Shown: positions 35,427-48,369 of the stretch, one piece after another
How positions within the stretch are numbered: position 1 is the stretch's first letter
How the letters are laid out: every line of letters starts with the position of its first letter
Assembly (NCBI GenBank): GCA_016716905.1
Contig: JADJUS010000004.1
Span: 1,860,001-1,924,000, forward strand
Reading direction: 5' to 3'
DNA: 64,000 bases
Source: Acidobacteriota bacterium
GTDB lineage: Bacteria > Acidobacteriota > Vicinamibacteria > Vicinamibacterales > SCN-69-37
Program-made: the position numbers and the translations under genes
Notes under the pieces: generated by a model
Databases searched by the model: none
Told to the model about the DNA's origin: nothing
The model's input: the letters and a program-made list of their open reading frames with translations, nothing else

Positions 35427-36854
35427 ATGAGCACCCCGCACGAGCGCATCTTCGACACCGCGCCCCCGGACGAGCTGCTGTTCAGCATCTCGGCCGACGG
35501 CCATCGCCGGTACATCCACCCGGTGGTGAGCAAGGGACGGTACTGGAAGATCCGCCGCAACATTGCGGTGGCGCTCGTGGTGCTGTTCTTCGTCCTTCCC
35601 CACATCACGGTCGGTGAGTACCCGGCGATTCTGTTCGACCTCGCCACGCGCAGGTTTCACGTATTCGGCGGCACCTTTCATCCCACAGACAACCTGCTGC
35701 TTGCCGCTTTCGGTTTTGGCGTGGTGGTCACGGTGTTTTTTGTCGGGTCCACGTTTGGCCGCGTGTGGTGCGGCTTTGGCTGTCCGCAGACGATCTATCT
35801 GGAGTTTCTCTTCAGGCCCATCGAGCAACTGGTCGAGGGCGGAGCCACCGGGCAACTGCGGCTGAACAAGGAACCGTGGAGTCTTCGCAAGTTTGGCATC
35901 AAGTCGCTCAAGTGGTTTCTGTGGTCCGTACTTGCGGTGCTCATGGCCGCAACCTTTGTGTCGTACTTCACCGGATGGTCGCCGCTGGTGCGCGGCATTG
36001 TCTCGGCGCCGGCGGCGTGGACCAGCGCGATCATCACCATGGCGGCGGTCACGGGTCTCATCCTGTTTGACTTCGGCTGGTTCCGGGATCAGATGTGCAC
36101 CATCGCGTGCCCCTACGGCCGGCTGCAGAATGTGCTGGCCGATCGCGACACGCTCCTTGTCGCCTACGACCAGGCCCGCGGTGAGCCTCGGCTGGCGCCG
36201 AAGTTCAGGCTGGGCGTGGAAATCTCCGGCGCGTGTGTGGACTGCGGCGCGTGTGTGCGCGTGTGCCCCACCGGCACCGACATCCGGCGCGGCCTGCAGG
36301 TGGAGTGCATCGGCACGGCGCAGTGTGTGGACGCGTGTGACGAGGTGATGCGCAAACTGGGCCAACCGACCGGACTGATCAAGTTCACCTCTGAACGCGA
36401 GCAGCAGGGCGGACAACGCCGGCTCTGGCGCCCGCGCAACCTCGCGTATCTGGCGCTGCTCACCGTGGCATGGGGCACCCTGGGCGCCCTGGTCTTCACG
36501 CGCGCGGATGCCCTGGTGGAAATCCGTCGCGGCGGGCGCGAGACCTACCGCATCCTGCCGTCGGGCGACATCGCCAATCAGCAGCGCATCCGGTTCACCA
36601 GCCAACTGGACGAGACACAGCGTTTTGACGTGGTCGTCGATGGCGCGAACGGCGCGACGCTCGTTCTGAGCGAATCGCCGATCATTGTGGCCGCCGAGCG
36701 GGTGGTGACCGTCAATGCCGTCACGACCATTCCGGCAGCCATGTTTGACGATGGCCAGGCGACGGTCCGCTATGTCGTGACGTCCGACCGGGGATTCCGC
36801 AAGGAGATCGAGTTCCTGCTGCTCGGCCCCTCTGACCAGGGAGACCACCGATGA
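35427..36854 (+). CDS. ccoG: CcoG/FixG ferredoxin-like copper reductase
   Basis: Membrane iron-sulfur protein of 475 residues that assists cbb3 assembly, in other species by reducing Cu(II). Five or so membrane helices carry FGCPQTIYLEF and CPYGRLQ, and a ferredoxin region holds CVDCGACVRVCPTG and a second Cys set CIGTAQCVDAC (about residues 270-310). The C-terminal ~110 residues form the FixG Ig-like domain. It starts immediately after the ccoP stop and overlaps ccoH by four bases. Confidence 0.93.
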   Translation: MSTPHERIFDTAPPDELLFSISADGHRRYIHPVVSKGRYWKIRRNIAVALVVLFFVLPHITVGEYPAILFDLATRRFHVFGGTFHPTDNLLLAAFGFGVVVTVFFVGSTFGRVWCGFGCPQTIYLEFLFRPIEQLVEGGATGQLRLNKEPWSLRKFGIKSLKWFLWSVLAVLMAATFVSYFTGWSPLVRGIVSAPAAWTSAIITMAAVTGLILFDFGWFRDQMCTIACPYGRLQNVLADRDTLLVAYDQARGEPRLAPKFRLGVEISGACVDCGACVRVCPTGTDIRRGLQVECIGTAQCVDACDEVMRKLGQPTGLIKFTSEREQQGGQRRLWRPRNLAYLALLTVAWGTLGALVFTRADALVEIRRGGRETYRILPSGDIANQQRIRFTSQLDETQRFDVVVDGANGATLVLSESPIIVAAERVVTVNAVTTIPAAMFDDGQATVRYVVTSDRGFRKEIEFLLLGPSDQGDHR

Positions 36855-37384
36855 AGTTCGCACGGGTGCTCTCCGACTACCGGTGGCCGATCTTCATCGG
36901 CGGATTGTTATCGATGTCCGTCCTGTCGAGCGGCGTGCTGGTGTGGATCGCCACCCGCCCTGATTCGCCACGCCCGATTCAGGGCTACTACGAGGCGGCC
37001 CGTGCGTGGGACGCCAGCGAGGCCGAACAAGACGCGAGCCGGCAGTTGGGCTGGACCGTGCGATATGAACTGCCGGCCAACGTGCCCTACCTGCGCGGTA
37101 TGCCGAGGCCCGTGGACATCTCGGTGGCCGACCGCACCGGCGTCCCGGTGGCGGACCTGACCGGCCGCCTGCTGGCCCTGCGTCCATCCGACTCGCGGCT
37201 CAATCAGCAAGGGGCGCTTTCGGCGATCCCCAATCAGCCCGGTCGATACCGCACTCTCGTGCGGCTCGACGAATCCGGCGAGTGGGAGATGCGCCTCGAC
37301 GCCTCCCAGCAGGCGTTGCGATTTGTACATGCCGCGCGGATGCAGATCGTCGCCGATGCGTCCGCGGGTGGGGTCACGCGATGA
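36851..37384 (+). CDS. ccoH: CcoH/FixH family assembly protein
   Basis: A 177-residue membrane protein with one N-terminal helix (IFIGGLLSMSVLSSGVLVWIA) followed by an extracytoplasmic beta-rich domain containing GYYEAARAWDA, the usual FixH entry. It is needed for cbb3 biogenesis in other bacteria. ATGA overlaps join it to ccoG before and ccoI after, so expression is coupled. Confidence 0.85.
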   Translation: MKFARVLSDYRWPIFIGGLLSMSVLSSGVLVWIATRPDSPRPIQGYYEAARAWDASEAEQDASRQLGWTVRYELPANVPYLRGMPRPVDISVADRTGVPVADLTGRLLALRPSDSRLNQQGALSAIPNQPGRYRTLVRLDESGEWEMRLDASQQALRFVHAARMQIVADASAGGVTR

Positions 37385-39891
37385 CCACCGCACGCGGTCA
37401 ACAGCCGGTGTCGGCTCCGGGCGTCGCCTGTGCACACTGCGGCCTGTCCGTGCCGCCGGGACTTGTGCGTCCGGAGGAATCGGATCAGTTCTGTTGCAAC
37501 GGTTGCCGCCAGGTCTATACCCTCGTGCGCGAGTGGGGATTCGGTCAGTACTACCGGCTCGTGCACCGGCAGCAGGCGGCGCTTGAACCTGCCAGGGTCA
37601 GCGGCCGCAGCTTCGAAGACTTTGATGACGCGCGGGCGCAGGGGGAAGCGACGATCGCGGCCGGTCCTGACCGCCAGCGCACGCGTTTGTACCTTGAGGG
37701 CGTCCAGTGCGCGGCCTGTGTGTGGCTTGTGGAAAAGCTGCCGGCCGTGCTGCCCGGGGTTGACGAGGTCAGGCTGAACTACGCCACCGGCGTCGCCGAG
37801 GTCACGTGGCGCCCGGCGCACACCCGGCTGTCGACGGTGAGCAAAGCACTGGACCGCCTGGGCTACACGCCGCACCTGCAGCGGCTTGGGCGTGGACCTG
37901 AACAACCGCGCCATGAAGATCGCCGGATGGTGGCCCGCCTCGGTGTGGCCGCCGCGTGTGCGATGAACCTGATGTTCGTCTCGGGCGCCCTGTATGCCGG
38001 CGAGTCCTCGGGCATGGCATCGCCCTACGAGACGTTCTTCAGGTGGTTCTCGCTCGTCATCGCCGTGCCGGTGCTGACGTTTTCGGCGCGGCCATTTTTC
38101 CAGACGGCCATCGCCGGCCTCCGCATGGGCCTGGTCCACATCGACCTCCCCATCGCCGTGGCCCTTGTTGTGGCGGCCGCGGCGAGCGCCTGGAATACGG
38201 TCACGGGCCACGGCCCTCTCTGGTTTGATTCACTGGCGATGCTGGTGGCTGCCCTGCTGGGCGCCCGCGTGCTGCAGCGCGGGGCGCACCGTGCTGCGGT
38301 TGAGCGCGCCAACAGCCTTCGCGACGTCGCCTTCCTCGAGTTTGCGCGCCGGTTCGACGGCGACGGCCCCGATGCACCGGTGATTGAAGTGCCCCTGGCG
38401 GCGCTCGCTCCGGGAGACCGCGTCGAGGTCAGGTCCGGCGATCTCATTCCGGTTGATGGCGTCATCCTCAACGGGCGGTCGTCACTGAGCAACGCCGTGC
38501 TCACCGGCGAAGCCACACCGCAAACCGTGCGCGAGGGCGACACCGTCACAGCGGGCGCCACCAATCTTGGCGCGCGTCTGGTGGTTCGGGTTGACGCCGC
38601 CGGAGAGCGCACCCGCGTGGGCGCCCTGCTCGCCATCGTGCAGGACGCGCTGTCGCACAAGCCGGCGTTGGTGCAGACCACGGACCGGCTCGCGCGGCGC
38701 TTTGTGCATGTGCTGCTGGTGGTGGCGGCGCTCACGGCCGCGGTGACCTGGGCGGCCTATGGGCCCTGGGTGGCCATGCAGCGAGTGGTGGCACTGCTCG
38801 TGGTCTCGTGCCCATGCGCACTCGGATTGGCGGTCCCACTCGCGATGTCGGTGGCGCTCACGCGCGCCGCCAGGGCCGGCATCTTCATCAAGAACCCCGA
38901 TGCGCTCGAACGACTCCGTCATGTTGAGACGGTCCTGCTGGACAAGACGGGCACGCTGACCGAGGGTCGCGCCACCGTGGCGCGCTGGCACGGCGATTCG
39001 TCGGTGTTCGAGCTGGCGCGGGCGCTCGAGGCCGAGTCGTCCCACGCGGTGGCACGCGCCTTTCAGGCATCCAGCGGACGTGCTCTGCAAATCGTCCGAA
39101 CGGTTCACGACGCCGTCGAGTCGCCTGGGTTTGGCATCGCCGGCCGGGTTGACGGCCACGACGTTCGCGTGGGCACTCTGGCGTTCGCCTCATCGTCGAA
39201 CGCCGCGTTGCCCCTGGCGGTGGCGGGCGCGGCTGCCGCCATGGTGACCGCCGGCCTCAGCCCGGTGTATGTCGCCATCGATGGCCAGGTCGCTGGCGTG
39301 GCCGGCATCGGCGATGCCATTCGCCCGGACGCCGTGCCCACCATTGCGGCGCTGCGTGCGCGCGGCATCCACGTCCGCATCCTCTCGGGCGATCACCCGG
39401 ACATCGTGGCCGCCCTGGGGGCGCGCCTCGGCCTCGCGCCTGAGGATGCGCAGGGTGGGCTCACCCCCGAAGCCAAGCGCGACATCGTCGCGGCATTGGC
39501 CGCGCGTCCCGCACGCACCGGGACGGTGGTGATGGTTGGTGACGGCGTCAACGACGCGGCCGCGCTCGCGCTCGCCGATGTCGGTGTGGCGGTCCACGGG
39601 GGCACCGGGGCGTCGATGATGGCGGCCGACGTGGTGCTCACTCGTGAGGGTGTGGCGCCGCTGCTTGAGGTGCTCGCCGGCGCACGGCGCCTTCGCGGTG
39701 TTGTTCGCCGCAACATCGCCTTCTCGATCTTCTACAACACGGCGGCCTCGTCCCTCGCGGTCGCCGGTATGGTGAGCCCGTTAGTTGCGGCCGTGCTGAT
39801 GCCCGTGTCCTCACTGACGGTGGTGCTCTCATCGGCGATGACGCGCACCTTCGCGCGCACGCGTACGACCCGAATGGGGGCGGGCGCCTGA
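37381..39891 (+). CDS. ccoI: CcoI/FixI copper-translocating P-type ATPase
   Basis: P1B-type ATPase of 836 residues that supplies copper for the oxidase binuclear centre. An N-terminal metal-binding ribbon (CAHCG at 17-21, CCNGC at 38-42) is followed by a heavy-metal-associated domain with CAAC (110-113), about eight membrane helices, the intramembrane CPC site in SCPCALGLAVP, phosphorylation motif DKTGTLTEG and hinge GDGVNDAAAL. ATG 37381 is chosen (overlap ATGA with ccoH); an ORF from 37282 is only frame extension. The order G-H-I-S is the classical FixGHIS arrangement. Confidence 0.95.
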   Translation: MTTARGQQPVSAPGVACAHCGLSVPPGLVRPEESDQFCCNGCRQVYTLVREWGFGQYYRLVHRQQAALEPARVSGRSFEDFDDARAQGEATIAAGPDRQRTRLYLEGVQCAACVWLVEKLPAVLPGVDEVRLNYATGVAEVTWRPAHTRLSTVSKALDRLGYTPHLQRLGRGPEQPRHEDRRMVARLGVAAACAMNLMFVSGALYAGESSGMASPYETFFRWFSLVIAVPVLTFSARPFFQTAIAGLRMGLVHIDLPIAVALVVAAAASAWNTVTGHGPLWFDSLAMLVAALLGARVLQRGAHRAAVERANSLRDVAFLEFARRFDGDGPDAPVIEVPLAALAPGDRVEVRSGDLIPVDGVILNGRSSLSNAVLTGEATPQTVREGDTVTAGATNLGARLVVRVDAAGERTRVGALLAIVQDALSHKPALVQTTDRLARRFVHVLLVVAALTAAVTWAAYGPWVAMQRVVALLVVSCPCALGLAVPLAMSVALTRAARAGIFIKNPDALERLRHVETVLLDKTGTLTEGRATVARWHGDSSVFELARALEAESSHAVARAFQASSGRALQIVRTVHDAVESPGFGIAGRVDGHDVRVGTLAFASSSNAALPLAVAGAAAAMVTAGLSPVYVAIDGQVAGVAGIGDAIRPDAVPTIAALRARGIHVRILSGDHPDIVAALGARLGLAPEDAQGGLTPEAKRDIVAALAARPARTGTVVMVGDGVNDAAALALADVGVAVHGGTGASMMAADVVLTREGVAPLLEVLAGARRLRGVVRRNIAFSIFYNTAASSLAVAGMVSPLVAAVLMPVSSLTVVLSSAMTRTFARTRTTRMGAGA

Positions 39892-39892
39892 C

Positions 39893-40090
39893 ATGGAGGC
39901 ACTGTTCGTGCTGTTGCCCCTCGCCTTGCTCATTGCGGCGATCGCCGTCGGGTTCTTCGTGTGGGCCGCGCGCACCGGTCAGTTCGACGACCTCGACACG
40001 CCGGCCATCCGCATTCTGTTTGACGATGAGGAGCCGTCTCGTCGCCAGGAATCTCGACTGAACACTTCGACACGGAGAGTTGACGAATGA
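39893..40090 (+). CDS. ccoS: CcoS/FixS cbb3 maturation protein
   Basis: A 65-residue single-helix membrane protein: LFVLLPLALLIAAIAVGFFVWAA, then GQFDDLDTPAIRILFDDE, the hallmark of CcoS, which is required for cofactor insertion into the oxidase. It begins one base after the ccoI stop and overlaps actA by four bases, physically linking the oxidase and alternative complex III genes. Confidence 0.93.
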   Translation: MEALFVLLPLALLIAAIAVGFFVWAARTGQFDDLDTPAIRILFDDEEPSRRQESRLNTSTRRVDE

Positions 40091-40707
40091 AGAGGCCGAC
40101 AGTGATACGTGTGGTGATCGTCACAATCGGGCTCGCATGCATCGGCACGCTGTCGTACGCGCTGAGCAATGCGCGCCAGGGATACGCGCCGCGCCAGCCC
40201 ATCCCGTTTTCGCACAAACGCATGGCGGGAGCCCCCGACTGGCAGGTCGACGACAAAGGTGTGCGGGTCAACCTCGGCGGGTTTGGCATCCCCTGTGTGT
40301 ATTGCCACACGATGCCCTACAAAGGCCGGCACTCGACGGTGCCGTCCACGGCCGTCTGCATGAACTGCCACTCAACGGTGGGTCTCAACCGCGAGTGGGT
40401 GCTGAAGTTGCGGGAGTACTGGGCCAGCGGAGAACCGATTCCGTGGGTGAAGGTGCACGACCTGCCGGACTTCGTGTACTACGACCACTCCGCGCATCTC
40501 AACGCCAAGGATGAACTCGGGCGGCCGAAGCTGCCGCTCGTGGACGCCAACGGCAAGCCCATGGTGGTGTGCCAGAACTGCCATGGCGACGTCGCCAACA
40601 TGGAGATCGTGTCCGTGCAGACCACTTTCAACATGCAGTGGTGTGTGGACTGCCACCGGAAGCCTGAAATGAAGGCGTCCACCGATTGCATCACGTGCCA
40701 CAGGTAG
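40087..40707 (+). CDS. actA: alternative complex III pentahaem cytochrome ActA
   Basis: Membrane-anchored multihaem c-type cytochrome, 206 residues. One N-terminal helix (VIRVVIVTIGLACIGTLSYAL) is followed by five CxxCH motifs: 70-74 CVYCH, 91-95 CMNCH, 162-166 CQNCH, 186-190 CVDCH and 201-205 CITCH. The haem count, size and position before actB define ActA, the periplasmic electron-collecting subunit of the quinol oxidoreductase ACIII. Translationally coupled to ccoS (ATGA). Confidence 0.93.
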   Translation: MKRPTVIRVVIVTIGLACIGTLSYALSNARQGYAPRQPIPFSHKRMAGAPDWQVDDKGVRVNLGGFGIPCVYCHTMPYKGRHSTVPSTAVCMNCHSTVGLNREWVLKLREYWASGEPIPWVKVHDLPDFVYYDHSAHLNAKDELGRPKLPLVDANGKPMVVCQNCHGDVANMEIVSVQTTFNMQWCVDCHRKPEMKASTDCITCHR

Positions 40708-40717
40708 GGAGAGCTGT

Positions 40718-43841
<3,124 letters not shown>

Positions 43842-43855
<14 letters not shown>

Positions 43856-45314
43856 GCCCAGTCCGTACGCGACGGTAATGGACGACAGCCAGCTCACAGG
43901 CCGGCCGATCGTACTTGCGGGCGCGGGTCCGTATGGCGGCGACATTGAAATCCCCGAACCGCTCGTCACGGGCGCCAAGAAGTGGGCGGAAGTGGACCGC
44001 GACATCTGCATGCACGCGGAACAGTTTCCAACCCGACGCTGGTGGATTGCCTTCAGTGTGGCGCTGGCGTGCCTCTCGGTGCTGGTCTTCTCGCTGATCA
44101 CGCTCTTCTACGGTGGCATGGGCATCCTGGGCGTCAATCAGCCGGTCGGCTGGGGCTCGTTCATCGTGAACTTCGTGTTCTGGATCGGCATTGGTCACGC
44201 CGGCACGCTGATCTCGGCGGTGTTGTATTTGTTCCGCCAGCAATGGCGCACGGGCATCAACCGCGCCGCCGAAGCCATGACGCTGTTTGCGGTGGCCTGC
44301 GCGGGCATCTTTCCAGTCATCCACCTCGGCCGCGCGTGGTTCGCGTACTGGCTCGTGCCGTATCCCAACGCCCGCGGTCCCCTCTGGGTCAACTTCAACT
44401 CACCGCTCGCCTGGGACATCTTTGCGATCTCGACCTACGGACTGGTCTCACTCACGTTCTGGTACCTCGGTCTGTTACCCGACCTGGCCACCGTGCGTGA
44501 CCGCGCCACCCACCCGTGGCGCAAGAAGCTCTATAACGCGCTCAGCTTCGGGTGGACGGGCTCAAACCGCGCGTGGCACCACTACGAATCGGCGTACATG
44601 GTGCTGGCCGCGCTCGCCACGCCGCTGGTGTTTTCGGTCCACACCATCGTCTCGTTCGACTTCGCCACGTCGATCATGCCCGGGTGGCACACCACGATCT
44701 TCCCGCCCTATTTCGTCATCGGTGCCATCTTCTCCGGCTTCGCGATGGTCATCACGCTCATGACGTTCATGCGCGGCTATTTCGGCATGAAGAACTACAT
44801 CACCATCAACCACATGGAGGCGATGGCAAAGATCCTCATGCTCACCGGCATGCTGGTCGGCTTCGCGTACTCCACCGAGTTCTTCATGGCCTGGTATTCG
44901 GGCAGCGAGTGGGAAGGATTCGTGTTCAAGAACCGGGCCTTTGGCCCCTACTGGTGGGCCTACGCCATCATGTTCACCTGCAACGCGATCGTCCCGCAGG
45001 TGTTCTGGTTCAAGGCGATGCGCCGCAACACACTGGTGCTGTTCATCGTGTCCATTCTGGTCAACGTGGGCATGTGGTTCGAACGGTTCGTCATTGTCGT
45101 GACCTCCCTGCACCGCGACTATTTGCCCTCGTCGTGGGGCATGTATGCGCTCACGTTCTGGGACTACGCCATTCTGCTGGGGTCCTTCGGGCTCTTCTTC
45201 ACCCTGTTCCTCCTCTTCGTCCGGTTCCTTCCGGTCGTGGCGATTTCCGAAGTGAAGGGCGTGATGGACCCGAAGGTGGCGCGCGCCGTGCGCGCAGGAG
45301 GACTGACGCGATGA
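43842..45314 (+). CDS. actC: alternative complex III NrfD-like membrane subunit ActC
   Basis: Integral membrane protein of 490 residues with about ten helices, of the NrfD/PsrC type. Typical segments include GIGHAGTLISAVLYLFRQ, HNxxxHYE-like RAWHHYESAY and ITINHMEAMAKI. In ACIII this subunit forms the menaquinol-binding, possibly proton-translocating site. N-terminal ~65 residues are cytosolic. Start ATG lies within the actB end; the stop is ATGA-overlapped with actD. Confidence 0.94.
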
Positions 45315-45862
45315 CACCTGATGCCAGCGCCGGAGTGCTCGGCGACTTCTACGAGCCAGATGACGCGTTGGCCGCCGCGCAGAAGGCGCGGGAGGCCGGC
45401 TGGACACACTTCGACATGCTCACGCCATTCCCGGTGCACGGGATGGATGACGCGATGGGCCTGAAGCGATCCTGGATTCCGTGGGCGACGCTCGCCCTGG
45501 CGTTTGGCGGGATCGCCTTCGCCCAGGGGCTGCAGAACTACGTGATGGTGTGGGACTGGCCGATGAACTTCGGCGGCAAGCCCTTTTTGTCGTGGCCGGC
45601 GTTTATCCCCATCACGTTTGAGGCCATGGTGTTCTGGGCCGCCATTGGCACCGCCATCATCGCGGTGGTGGCAGGCAAACGGACGGGCCAGCTGCGGCCG
45701 CCACCACCGCTGCTCCCCACCGGTGCGACGGTGGATCGCTTCGTGATTTGGATTGCCGCGACCGATCCCAAATGGACGCACGACGACCCGCGCGGGTTTG
45801 TGAAATCCCTGGGCGCGGACCATGTGCGGCTTGTTGATGTCACTGGAGGGATCCGTGAGTAA
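45311..45862 (+). CDS. actD: alternative complex III subunit ActD (DUF3341)
   Basis: A 183-residue DUF3341 membrane protein. Residues 1-50 form a cytosolic domain (GVLGDFYEPDDALAAAQKAR, DMLTPFPVHGMDDAM); two membrane helices follow (WATLALAFGGIAFAQGLQNY and FEAMVFWAAIGTAIIAVVAG), then a soluble tail (ATDPKWTHDDPRGFV). Sequence, length and order match ActD. ATGA overlap with actC; 8-base overlap with actE. Confidence 0.93.
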   Translation: MTPDASAGVLGDFYEPDDALAAAQKAREAGWTHFDMLTPFPVHGMDDAMGLKRSWIPWATLALAFGGIAFAQGLQNYVMVWDWPMNFGGKPFLSWPAFIPITFEAMVFWAAIGTAIIAVVAGKRTGQLRPPPPLLPTGATVDRFVIWIAATDPKWTHDDPRGFVKSLGADHVRLVDVTGGIRE

Positions 45863-46472
45863 CCGTACCCCTGCCCTCGTGCTTGGAGCGCTGACACTGG
45901 TGCTGGCCGGCTGCGACGTCGGCCTGCCGGCCGGACGCATGCCGCACCGCGAAGGCAACCGGCTCGACATGGTGGATCAGTCGAAGATGAAGCCCCAGCG
46001 CCGCGATCCGTTTGGCGGTCGCCCCACCGGCATGCTCGAACCGCAAATCGGCACAGTGGCGGTGAACGACACGCCGTACCCCTACGCGCAGAATGAGGCG
46101 GACCGTGCGGGCGCCGAACTGGTGAATCCACTCCCGCCCACCCCAGAGGTGCTCGCACACGGTCGATTCGTCTTCGAGAACGTCTGCATCACGTGCCACG
46201 GTCCACGCGGCGCCGGCGATGGCCACGTCACGGCGCTCTTTCCAAAACCGCCGAGCCTGATGACGCAAAAAGTGCGCGACTGGCCCGACGGCCAGATCTT
46301 CCATCGTCCCATGCGGGGCCAGGGGTCGATGCCGAGCCACGCCCGGCAAATCGATGCCCGTGACGCCTGGTCGGTGGTGCACTACATCAGGCAGATGCAG
46401 GCCACAGAACCCGTTGCGCCTCCGCCGGCGACGCCTTCGACAACGCCGGCTTCGGCGGCACCAGTCAAGTGA
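45855..46472 (+). CDS. actE: alternative complex III monohaem lipoprotein ActE
   Basis: A c-type cytochrome lipoprotein of 205 residues. With the GTG at 45855 as start, behind GGAGGG (45845-45850), the signal peptide VSNRTPALVLGALTLVLAGC ends in a lipobox with Cys20. The single haem motif CITCHGPRGAGDGH is at 111-115. The C-terminus is a Pro/Ala tail. An ATG 18 bases upstream is possible but has no comparable ribosome binding site. ActE is the mobile-like haem domain that hands electrons to the oxidase. Confidence 0.9.
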   Translation: MSNRTPALVLGALTLVLAGCDVGLPAGRMPHREGNRLDMVDQSKMKPQRRDPFGGRPTGMLEPQIGTVAVNDTPYPYAQNEADRAGAELVNPLPPTPEVLAHGRFVFENVCITCHGPRGAGDGHVTALFPKPPSLMTQKVRDWPDGQIFHRPMRGQGSMPSHARQIDARDAWSVVHYIRQMQATEPVAPPPATPSTTPASAAPVK

Positions 46473-46479
46473 GGATTTC

Positions 46480-47694
46480 ATGAGCCACACCCACTCCTTC
46501 GAACTTGCGCCACCGCCGGCGCGCCTGACACTCCCCGTCACGGTGCGAAGCCTGGCCGCGCTGGCGGCCGTGGTCGGCGCCGCGACGCTGGCCTGGACCT
46601 TCAGCACCGGCGACAGCACGCGCGCGTGGAGCGCGTATCTCATCGGTGTGTTCTTCACTCTGGGCCTCGGGGTGTTCGGCGCGGCATGGCTCGCAATCCT
46701 GAATCTCTCTGGCGCCGCGTGGTCGGTGACGATGAGGCGGATTCCAGAGGCGATGACGGCCTGGTTGATTCCCGGCGGTCTGCTCGCCCTTGCTCTCGGC
46801 CTTGGCGCACACTCCCTCTACGAGTGGACTCATGACAGCGTGGTCGCGGCTGATCCTCTGCTTCTGCACAAGGCGCCATTCCTCAACATGGGAATGTTCT
46901 GGGCGCTGGTCGGAGGAAGCCTGTTGCTGTGGGTGGTATTCGGCCGGTTGATTGTCGGCGCGTCGTACCGCCAGGACGATCAAGGCGGCGTGGCGTTGAC
47001 GGGACAACGGCGCACGTTCTCGGCCATCTTCATTGTCATCTTCGCGCTCACCCTCAGCGTGGTCAGCTTCTATCTGTTGATGTCGCTCGAGCCTCACTGG
47101 TTCTCCACGATGATGGCCGTGCTGGTCTTCACGGACGTGATGCAGACCGGCACCGCATTCGTCGCGGTCGTGGCCGGACTGTTCGTTGCGTCAGGCACGC
47201 TCCGCGGATTCCTGAACGAACACCACCTGCACTCACTGGGCAAGATGTTGTTTGCGTGGACCGGATTCTGGGCCTACATCTACTTCTGCCAGTTCATGTT
47301 GATCTGGTATGCGAATCTTCCTGAAGAGACTGTGTACTTCCTGCGCCGAGCAGCCAACGGCTGGCTGCCCTACATGGTGCTGTTGCCGCTGTTGAAGTTT
47401 GTGGTGCCGTTCATGGTGTTGCTGCCACGCGCAGCCAAACGGACGCCGTCGCGCCTGGTGCCGATGGCGATCCTGATCCTGGTCGCGCAGTTCTGGGAGT
47501 TGTATCTGATGGTGGCGCCCGCGCTTGGCCATGGCGACGAGCCCGCGCACGCACAGTTGCCGGTGGTGGAGTTGCTCGTCACGCTGGGATTCCTCGGCCT
47601 CTTCACGCTGGTGTTTGGCTGGGCGCTTGCCAGACACGATGCGGTGCCGCTGAAAGACCCGTCGCTGGCAGAGTGCCTGGCCTATCAGTCCTGA
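46480..47694 (+). CDS. actF: alternative complex III membrane subunit ActF
   Basis: Integral membrane protein of 404 residues with about ten helices, related to ActC but without its quinone-site residues in full. Recognisable ActF segments: AWSAYLIGVFFTLGLGVFGAA, MGMFWALVGGSLLLW, MMSLEPHWFSTMM-type LLMSLEPHWFSTMMAVLV, FWAYIYFCQFMLIWYANLPE. ATG 46480 follows GTGAGGATTTC after actE. It closes the ACIII gene set actABCDEF. Confidence 0.92.
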   Translation: MSHTHSFELAPPPARLTLPVTVRSLAALAAVVGAATLAWTFSTGDSTRAWSAYLIGVFFTLGLGVFGAAWLAILNLSGAAWSVTMRRIPEAMTAWLIPGGLLALALGLGAHSLYEWTHDSVVAADPLLLHKAPFLNMGMFWALVGGSLLLWVVFGRLIVGASYRQDDQGGVALTGQRRTFSAIFIVIFALTLSVVSFYLLMSLEPHWFSTMMAVLVFTDVMQTGTAFVAVVAGLFVASGTLRGFLNEHHLHSLGKMLFAWTGFWAYIYFCQFMLIWYANLPEETVYFLRRAANGWLPYMVLLPLLKFVVPFMVLLPRAAKRTPSRLVPMAILILVAQFWELYLMVAPALGHGDEPAHAQLPVVELLVTLGFLGLFTLVFGWALARHDAVPLKDPSLAECLAYQS

Positions 47695-47706
47695 CGCGAT
47701 GTTCCC

Positions 47707-48369
47707 ATGGACCACTCGCACGCCATTGCCCCGCACCTCGACCTGCTTGGCTTTCTGACTCTGGGCCTGCTCGGCGGGTTCGGGCACTGTGTGGGCATGT
47801 GTTCGCCGTTTGTGATGATCGTGGCGCGGCAATATGCCGGTGACACACGACCAGCCTGGCTCGCGCACACCTGGTATACAGCCGGCCGGATCACAACGTA
47901 CATGTTGCTTGGCGCCGCGGCAGGGGCCATGGGATTGGTGGTTGGCCGCGCCGGGGATATGGTCGGTCTGCAGCAGGCGGCAATGGTCCTGGCGGGCGTG
48001 ATGCTGGTGGCGTGGAGTCTGGCCGTGTTGATGGACGCGGGCCCGCGTGTGCTGCGCGCAAGTTGGGTGTCGCGCGCGGTGACCAGGCTGAGCGCACAGA
48101 TGCCGGCGCACCCCTTCCCGCTGGGCCTGGCCCTGGGGCTACTGCCGTGTGGATTGGTCTATACCGCGGTGGTCGGCGCTATCGCACAGGGCGGTCTTGT
48201 TGACGGCGCGCTCGCACTGGCGTTCTTCGGCGCAGGCACGGTGCCCGCGCTGCTGGTGGTCTCCTTCGCCGACCAACTCATCGTCAGGCGCCGTCCCGCA
48301 CTCAACCGGTTGTCGCAGGTGTTCGTGCTGGTGATGGGCGTGTCGTTCCTGGTCCGCTGGCTGCGGTAA
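47707..48369 (+). CDS. TauE/SafE (UreH-like) membrane protein
   Basis: A 220-residue protein with about six membrane helices. The first carries GGFGHCVGMCSPFVM, the HC-x-GMC motif typical of the SafE/UreH-like group often encoded with cbb3 oxidases and suspected to move copper or other metals. A second conserved block, PLGLALGLLPCGLVYTAVVGA, has the matching LPCG motif. Its position after ACIII and the oxidase genes supports a role in metal supply or haem-copper assembly; transport has not been shown. The 3' end overlaps the convergent CehA-like gene by 68 bases. Confidence 0.8.
   Translation: MDHSHAIAPHLDLLGFLTLGLLGGFGHCVGMCSPFVMIVARQYAGDTRPAWLAHTWYTAGRITTYMLLGAAAGAMGLVVGRAGDMVGLQQAAMVLAGVMLVAWSLAVLMDAGPRVLRASWVSRAVTRLSAQMPAHPFPLGLALGLLPCGLVYTAVVGAIAQGGLVDGALALAFFGAGTVPALLVVSFADQLIVRRRPALNRLSQVFVLVMGVSFLVRWLR

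Noticed and set aside
35232..36863. 543-codon minus-strand ORF across ccoG
   Set aside because: Antisense shadow; ccoG has clear Fe-S motifs and ribosome-coupled neighbours.
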